This document shows positions 60,147 through 64,000 of a stretch of 64,000 nt of DNA, piece after piece. The stretch lies in the NCBI GenBank assembly GCA_003284375.1, contig QBVL01000003.1, positions 1 through 64,000 of the forward strand. Direction: 5' to 3'. The first letter of the stretch is position 1. Every line of letters begins with the position of its first letter. The position numbers and the translations under genes are program-made. The DNA comes from Prochlorococcus sp. AG-311-J23. Lineage in GTDB: Bacteria; Cyanobacteriota; Cyanobacteriia; PCC-6307; Cyanobiaceae. Under the pieces are notes generated by a model. It did no database searches, was not told the DNA's origin, and saw nothing but the letters and a program-made list of their open reading frames with translations.

Positions 60147-60944
60147 ATGCGTATTGGATTATTTGATAGTGGTATTGGAGGCTTCTCTGTTCTAAAAAAG
60201 GTTATTGAGTTATGTCCTTACAATTCATTTATATATTTAGCTGATACAGCAAGACTTCCCTATGGAGTAAAGACAACTAATGAGATTAAAAAGATTGCTG
60301 AAGAAATATCATCTTGGTTTAGTTCTCAGAAAATTGACGCTTTTTTGGTCGCCTGCAACACAACAAATGCCATTGCCTTGGACGTACTCAAAAACAATTT
60401 AGATGTCCCGGTTTTTGACTTGATTGGGTCTGCTTCCTCAACCATAAAGGAATCTAGGGTAGGTGTTCTCGCAACTCCTTCTACAGTAAAAACTAAGGCT
60501 TATACAAATGCAATTTTAGAATTCAAGCCAAAAACTTTTGTGATTGAGCAACCATGCCCTGAATTTGTTCCAATGATTGAAATGGATAAAATTAATTCAG
60601 ATGAGATTACTGATGTTGCGACTGGATATTTACAACCTCTTTTAAAACAAAAAATTCATTCTTTAATCCTTGGCTGTAGTCATTATCCTCTCATAACACC
60701 TTTGCTGACTGAGATTTTACCCTCTGGTGTTAAATTGATTGACCCCGCAGAAGCTCTTTCTTTAAAGTTGAAGTTGTTTATGGATTCAAGAACAAACAAG
60801 TTTTCAAAGAAAAAAAAATCAGTTGATTTAAAGTTTTATGTAACCTCTGATCTTAAAAATTTTCCCATTAAAGCTAAACATTGGTTAAATGTGTTTCCTG
60901 AAGTTAATCTGGTTTCACTGCAGAAGAAGGGTTGGGTCTCTTAA
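60147..60944 (+). CDS. murI: Glutamate racemase
   Basis: MurI makes D-glutamate for peptidoglycan. The 265 residues show the N-terminal IGLFDSGIGGFSVLK and YLADTARLPYG. The two catalytic cysteines are Cys70 in VACNTTNAIA and Cys177 in LGCSHYPLI. It sits two bases after the amidase and 22 before the prenyl synthase. Confidence 0.96.
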   Translation: MRIGLFDSGIGGFSVLKKVIELCPYNSFIYLADTARLPYGVKTTNEIKKIAEEISSWFSSQKIDAFLVACNTTNAIALDVLKNNLDVPVFDLIGSASSTIKESRVGVLATPSTVKTKAYTNAILEFKPKTFVIEQPCPEFVPMIEMDKINSDEITDVATGYLQPLLKQKIHSLILGCSHYPLITPLLTEILPSGVKLIDPAEALSLKLKLFMDSRTNKFSKKKKSVDLKFYVTSDLKNFPIKAKHWLNVFPEVNLVSLQKKGWVS

Positions 60945-60966
60945 TATTAAAAAGTAGAGCGGTTTT

Positions 60967-61938
60967 ATGACCACAGCCACGGAAATTCTTCAACCTGTAG
61001 AACTTGATCTAGAAGCATTGCTTCAAGATTTGCGCAGCCTTATCGGTGCTGGACACCCTATTTTGCAGGCTGCTGCAGAACATCTTTTTAGTGCAGGCGG
61101 TAAACGTTTAAGACCTGGAATTGTTTTATTAATTTCACGAGCTTTGACTTCTGAAAAAGATCTTCCTTTGAAGCATCGAAAATTGGCACAGATTACTGAG
61201 ATGATTCATACCGCTTCTCTAGTTCATGATGATGTGGTTGATGAAGCTGATACACGTCGAGGTGTTGAAACTGTCCATAGTCGCTTTGATCCCAGGATCG
61301 CTGTTCTTGCTGGAGATTTTCTATTTGCTCAAGCAAGTTGGCATTTGGCAAATCTTGAGAATTTAGATGTTGTTAAATTGTTAAGTAGGGTGATTATGGA
61401 TCTAGCTGAGGGTGAAATAAAACAGGGACTTAATAGATTTGATTCAAGTCAATCTTTTGAGAGTTATTTAGAAAAAAGTTATTGTAAAACTGCCTCTCTT
61501 ATTGCTAACAGTTCTAAGGCTATTGGTGTTTTATCCGATGTCGATGAAGAGAGCTTAAGTTCACTCTATTTTTTTGGAAGACAGTTAGGATTAGCCTTTC
61601 AAGTGGTTGATGATATTCTCGATTTTACTGGAAATGATAAACAATTAGGTAAACCTGCAGCTAGTGATCTCCAAAGTGGTTATCTTACTGCACCAGTTTT
61701 CTATGCTTTAGAAGAAAATCCAACTCTTAGCGAACTTATCAATGGTAAATTCTCCCAGAAAGATGATCTTGATAAGGCTCTATCACTAGTTAGGAATTCG
61801 AGTGCTATCAAAAAATCAAGAGAATTAGCCGAACAATTTGCGTCTGAATCGAAAGAATCTATCTCTTGGTTGCCAGATTCACCATCAAAAAAAGCTTTAC
61901 TTGAATTACCTGAATTTGTAATTAGCAGACTTTATTAA
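60967..61938 (+). CDS. sds: Solanesyl/long-chain polyprenyl diphosphate synthase
   Basis: A 323-residue trans-prenyl synthase that builds the tail of plastoquinone in cyanobacteria. It has GGKRLRPGIVLL (about 45-56), first Asp-rich motif LVHDDVVDEADTRRG with DDVVD at 88-92, GDFLFAQASW, and the second Asp-rich motif QVVDDILDFTG. No bulky aromatics sit directly before the first motif, consistent with a long product; the exact length is inference. It ends the run comB-nitrilase-amiC-murI-sds. Confidence 0.92.
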   Translation: MTTATEILQPVELDLEALLQDLRSLIGAGHPILQAAAEHLFSAGGKRLRPGIVLLISRALTSEKDLPLKHRKLAQITEMIHTASLVHDDVVDEADTRRGVETVHSRFDPRIAVLAGDFLFAQASWHLANLENLDVVKLLSRVIMDLAEGEIKQGLNRFDSSQSFESYLEKSYCKTASLIANSSKAIGVLSDVDEESLSSLYFFGRQLGLAFQVVDDILDFTGNDKQLGKPAASDLQSGYLTAPVFYALEENPTLSELINGKFSQKDDLDKALSLVRNSSAIKKSRELAEQFASESKESISWLPDSPSKKALLELPEFVISRLY

Positions 61939-61947
61939 CTTAATACT

Positions 61948-62628
61948 CTAATACTCATTCAATATTTGTTCAATTTCTTTTAAATGTGTGATTTGTTTTA
62001 AATTATTGTGTTGATCAAAATCATCTTTTTTCGGAAGTTGATCATCTGTTTCATTTAAAAAGAAAACACAACATCCCGCATCAATTGCAGAAGTTACTCC
62101 AGCAATTGAATCTTCAACAGCCCAACATTCTTTAGCAGAAATATTTAGTTTTTCAGCTGCTAATAGATATGGGTCTGGAGCTGGTTTCCCTTTCCCTAGA
62201 AATTTGTCATCGCCAAGAACCATTACAGAAAAGAGATGCATCCACTTATGATGGGCGGTTTTTATTTGGAAAGATTCAGAGCTGCTACTCGTTACTAACG
62301 CCATTGGAATATTGTTTTCATGGCATCTTTTAACCAACCTTTCGCCACCTTGCATTGCTTGTGCAGTGAGGATGAGTTGTCTTGAGATGGGCTTATGGAG
62401 TGTTAATAACTCATTGATCTTAACTTCCCTTGGAATTAATTTAACCAGTTCATTGGCACAATCAATTCTTCTTTTGCCTCTTAAGAGTTTTAGTTGGTTA
62501 TCAGTTAGATTTAGATCAAAAAGTGCGGCAGTTTCTTTCCATGCTTGTCCATGTAAGGGTTCTGAATCAATCAGAACTCCATCAAGATCAAATAATAATG
62601 CTTTAGGAAAATCCCAATTTTTCTTCAT
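61948..62628 (-). CDS. HAD-superfamily phosphatase / beta-phosphoglucomutase-like
   Basis: A 226-residue HAD hydrolase. Motif I is LLFDLDGVLIDSEPLHG (Asp nucleophile near residue 14), motif II is ALVTSSSS, motif III includes the Lys in GKGKPAPDPYLLA, and motif IV is AVEDSIAGVTSA. The alpha-helical cap fits the beta-phosphoglucomutase and Gph group; substrate is unknown. It is convergent with the prenyl synthase and divergent from acsA. Confidence 0.88.
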   Translation of the reverse strand: MKKNWDFPKALLFDLDGVLIDSEPLHGQAWKETAALFDLNLTDNQLKLLRGKRRIDCANELVKLIPREVKINELLTLHKPISRQLILTAQAMQGGERLVKRCHENNIPMALVTSSSSESFQIKTAHHKWMHLFSVMVLGDDKFLGKGKPAPDPYLLAAEKLNISAKECWAVEDSIAGVTSAIDAGCCVFFLNETDDQLPKKDDFDQHNNLKQITHLKEIEQILNEY

Positions 62629-62658
62629 TATGAATTTGTTTTAAATAAGAGTTTCACT

Positions 62659-62690
62659 ATTCAAGCCTTTTGGTCAGAAATAGCTTGAAT
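62659..62690. repeat. Eight-base inverted repeat upstream of acsA
   Basis: ATTCAAGC and its exact complement GCTTGAAT are 16 bases apart, in the gap between the HAD gene and acsA. Centre-to-centre distance is 24 bases. The second arm ends 30 bases before the acsA ATG. An operator or a leader hairpin are both possible. Confidence 0.35.
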
Positions 62691-62720
62691 GCAATAAATG
62701 AAAAGTTGTTTTTATCTTTC

Positions 62721-64000
62721 ATGAATTCAGACAATTCTAACTCTATTGAGTCTGTTCTTCAGGAGCAGAGAGTTTTCCCCCCATCTGATGACTTTTCTCG
62801 TAAAAGTAGAATCTCATCTTTTTCTAAGTATTTGGAAATGTCGGAGATTGCTAAATCAGATCCAAATAAGTTTTGGGGTGATGCAGCTAGAGAAGAATTA
62901 CATTGGTTTAAAGCTTTTGATAAGGTTCTCGATTGGTCCAACCCACCATTCGCTAGATGGTTTGATGGAGGAAAAACTAATATTTCTTTTAACTGTTTAG
63001 ATCGTCATTTAAGTAGCTCAACAGCTGACAAAGTAGCCTTGATTTGGGAAGGCGAGCCAGGTGACCAAAAAAAATATACCTACAAACAACTACACAAAGA
63101 AGTTTGCAAAGCAGCAAATGCACTCAAGTCTATTGGTATAGGAAAAGGAGATCTTGTCGCTTTGTATATGCCTATGGTGCCTGAGGCTGCAATTGCAATG
63201 CTTGCTTGTGCAAGGATTGGAGCACCACATTCAGTCGTTTTCGGAGGTTTTTCTTCTGAGGCTCTGAGGGATCGATTAATTAATGGAGAGGCGAAAGCAG
63301 TAATTACTGCTGATGGTGGCTTTAGAAAAGATAAAGCGATTGCTCTCAAAGATGCCGTTGACTCAGCATTGGCAGATGGTGCTTGCCCAAAGGTCGAATC
63401 TGTTTTAGTTGTTCAAAGAACAAAAAAACCTATTGTTATGGAGAAGGGGAGAGATTATTGGTGGCATGAAATCATAGATAGTCAATTAGAAGAATGTTTG
63501 CCAGAACAAATGGATAGTGAGGATTGCTTATTTGTTTTGTATACCTCTGGCTCTACAGGCAAACCAAAGGGAGTAGTTCATTCAACTGCTGGGTACAACC
63601 TTTGGTCTCATTTAACTTTTAAATGGATTTTTGACATTCGTGAAAATGATGTTTATTGGTGCACAGCTGATGTGGGTTGGATAACTGGACATAGCTATAT
63701 CGTCTATGGCCCGCTATCTAATGGGGCAACCACTGTTATGTATGAAGGAGTTCCTAGACCCTCAAATCCAGGAGCTTTTTGGGATGTAATTCAGAAGCAT
63801 AGAATCTCGATTTTTTACACTGCTCCAACAGCTATAAGGGCCTTTATGAAATCAGGAGAAAAGATTCCTAGGCAATATGATTTATCTAGTTTGAGACTTT
63901 TAGGAACTGTTGGAGAGCCAATTAATCCAGAGGCTTGGATCTGGTATCGAGATGTTATTGGGGGAGGGAGATGCCCCATAGTTGATACATGGTGGCAAAC
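62721..64000 (+). CDS. acsA: Acetyl-CoA synthetase, 5' part (cut by window end)
   Basis: The frame is open from ATG 62721 to the window edge: 426 residues of an enzyme usually about 650 long. It activates acetate to acetyl-CoA through acetyl-AMP. Seen here are the N-terminal [39 protein letters not shown], the CoA-contact [14 protein letters not shown], the AMP-binding P-loop [16 protein letters not shown] and [17 protein letters not shown]. The visible end VDTWWQT is part of the core A5 motif. No frameshift is visible. Confidence 0.95.
   Translation, partial: MNSDNSNSIESVLQEQRVFPPSDDFSRKSRISSFSKYLEMSEIAKSDPNKFWGDAAREELHWFKAFDKVLDWSNPPFARWFDGGKTNISFNCLDRHLSSSTADKVALIWEGEPGDQKKYTYKQLHKEVCKAANALKSIGIGKGDLVALYMPMVPEAAIAMLACARIGAPHSVVFGGFSSEALRDRLINGEAKAVITADGGFRKDKAIALKDAVDSALADGACPKVESVLVVQRTKKPIVMEKGRDYWWHEIIDSQLEECLPEQMDSEDCLFVLYTSGSTGKPKGVVHSTAGYNLWSHLTFKWIFDIRENDVYWCTADVGWITGHSYIVYGPLSNGATTVMYEGVPRPSNPGAFWDVIQKHRISIFYTAPTAIRAFMKSGEKIPRQYDLSSLRLLGTVGEPINPEAWIWYRDVIGGGRCPIVDTWWQ

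Noticed and set aside
61941-61956. Tandem TAATACTC at the junction of the prenyl synthase and HAD genes
   Set aside because: Two 8-base copies partly inside the HAD coding end; likely chance or slippage, with no sign of function.
1-64000. CRISPR arrays, prophage, insertion sequences, integrases, toxin-antitoxin or defence systems
   Set aside because: I found no regularly spaced repeats, transposase, integrase or phage structural gene; the gene content is housekeeping.

Overview
This window is an AT-rich, very densely coded piece of a bacterial chromosome. Gene content points to a marine picocyanobacterium, most likely Prochlorococcus. Oxygenic-phototroph markers include plastocyanin, a cytochrome c6-like protein, NdhL and NdhD of the photosynthetic NDH-1 complex, MenD/MenB for phylloquinone, a UbiD homologue and a solanesyl-type prenyl synthase likely for plastoquinone, and glycogen synthesis (GlgA, GlgB). 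Several cyanobacteria-typical families are also present (Ycf51, DUF3007, DUF760, DUF4336). The strain assignment is inference; a low-light, NATL-like clade is only a guess. I see no phage, insertion sequence, CRISPR array or rRNA, and one tRNA. It reads as core genome, not a genomic island.

Layout. 1-6.6 kb: two overlapping glycosyltransferase genes (the first cut by the window edge), dnaA, a glutathione S-transferase-like gene divergent from glutathione reductase, and a CaCA-type cation antiporter. 6.7-9.9 kb: pyrC, tRNA-Leu(UAA), ndhL, DUF3007, trpA and a YCII protein. 9.9-11.9 kb (minus strand): a tight run of sigma factor, YkvA/DUF1232 protein, helix-turn-helix-like protein and cytochrome c6-like protein. 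12-24.3 kb: hisIE, a divergent QueD-family protein, clpB, petE with a clear terminator, an NAD-binding epimerase with hemE, glgB, a CocE-type hydrolase, and three small proteins including Ycf51. 24.3-30.8 kb: a 1319-aa TamB/DUF490 protein, proA, folB and a small lipase-like hydrolase. 30.8-40 kb (minus strand): a close-packed run of seven genes, read as RGG-rich protein, trpS, thrS, glk, thrB, ndhD, prlC. 40.2-45.8 kb: a DUF697 protein with a degenerate GTPase-like middle, a metal ABC transporter whose ligands fit manganese, DUF4336 and DUF760. 45.9-57.4 kb: lepB, menD-menB, glgA, murF, glmU, an MnmC-like methyltransferase, aroA and ubiD. 57.5-64 kb: comB, nitrilase, amidase, murI and prenyl synthase as one plus-strand run, then a HAD phosphatase and the 5' part of acsA.

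The genes mostly serve housekeeping and photosynthesis. I did not find a convincing novel defence or mobile system. The observations most worth following are the sigma/YkvA/HTH/cytochrome run with its unusual sigma region 4.2, the RGG-rich protein abutting trpS, the pseudo-GTPase DUF697 protein, the QueD relative with a changed metal motif, and the tRNA/ndhL junction. About a quarter of the genes appear to start at TTG or GTG, so several 5' ends below are choices rather than facts.
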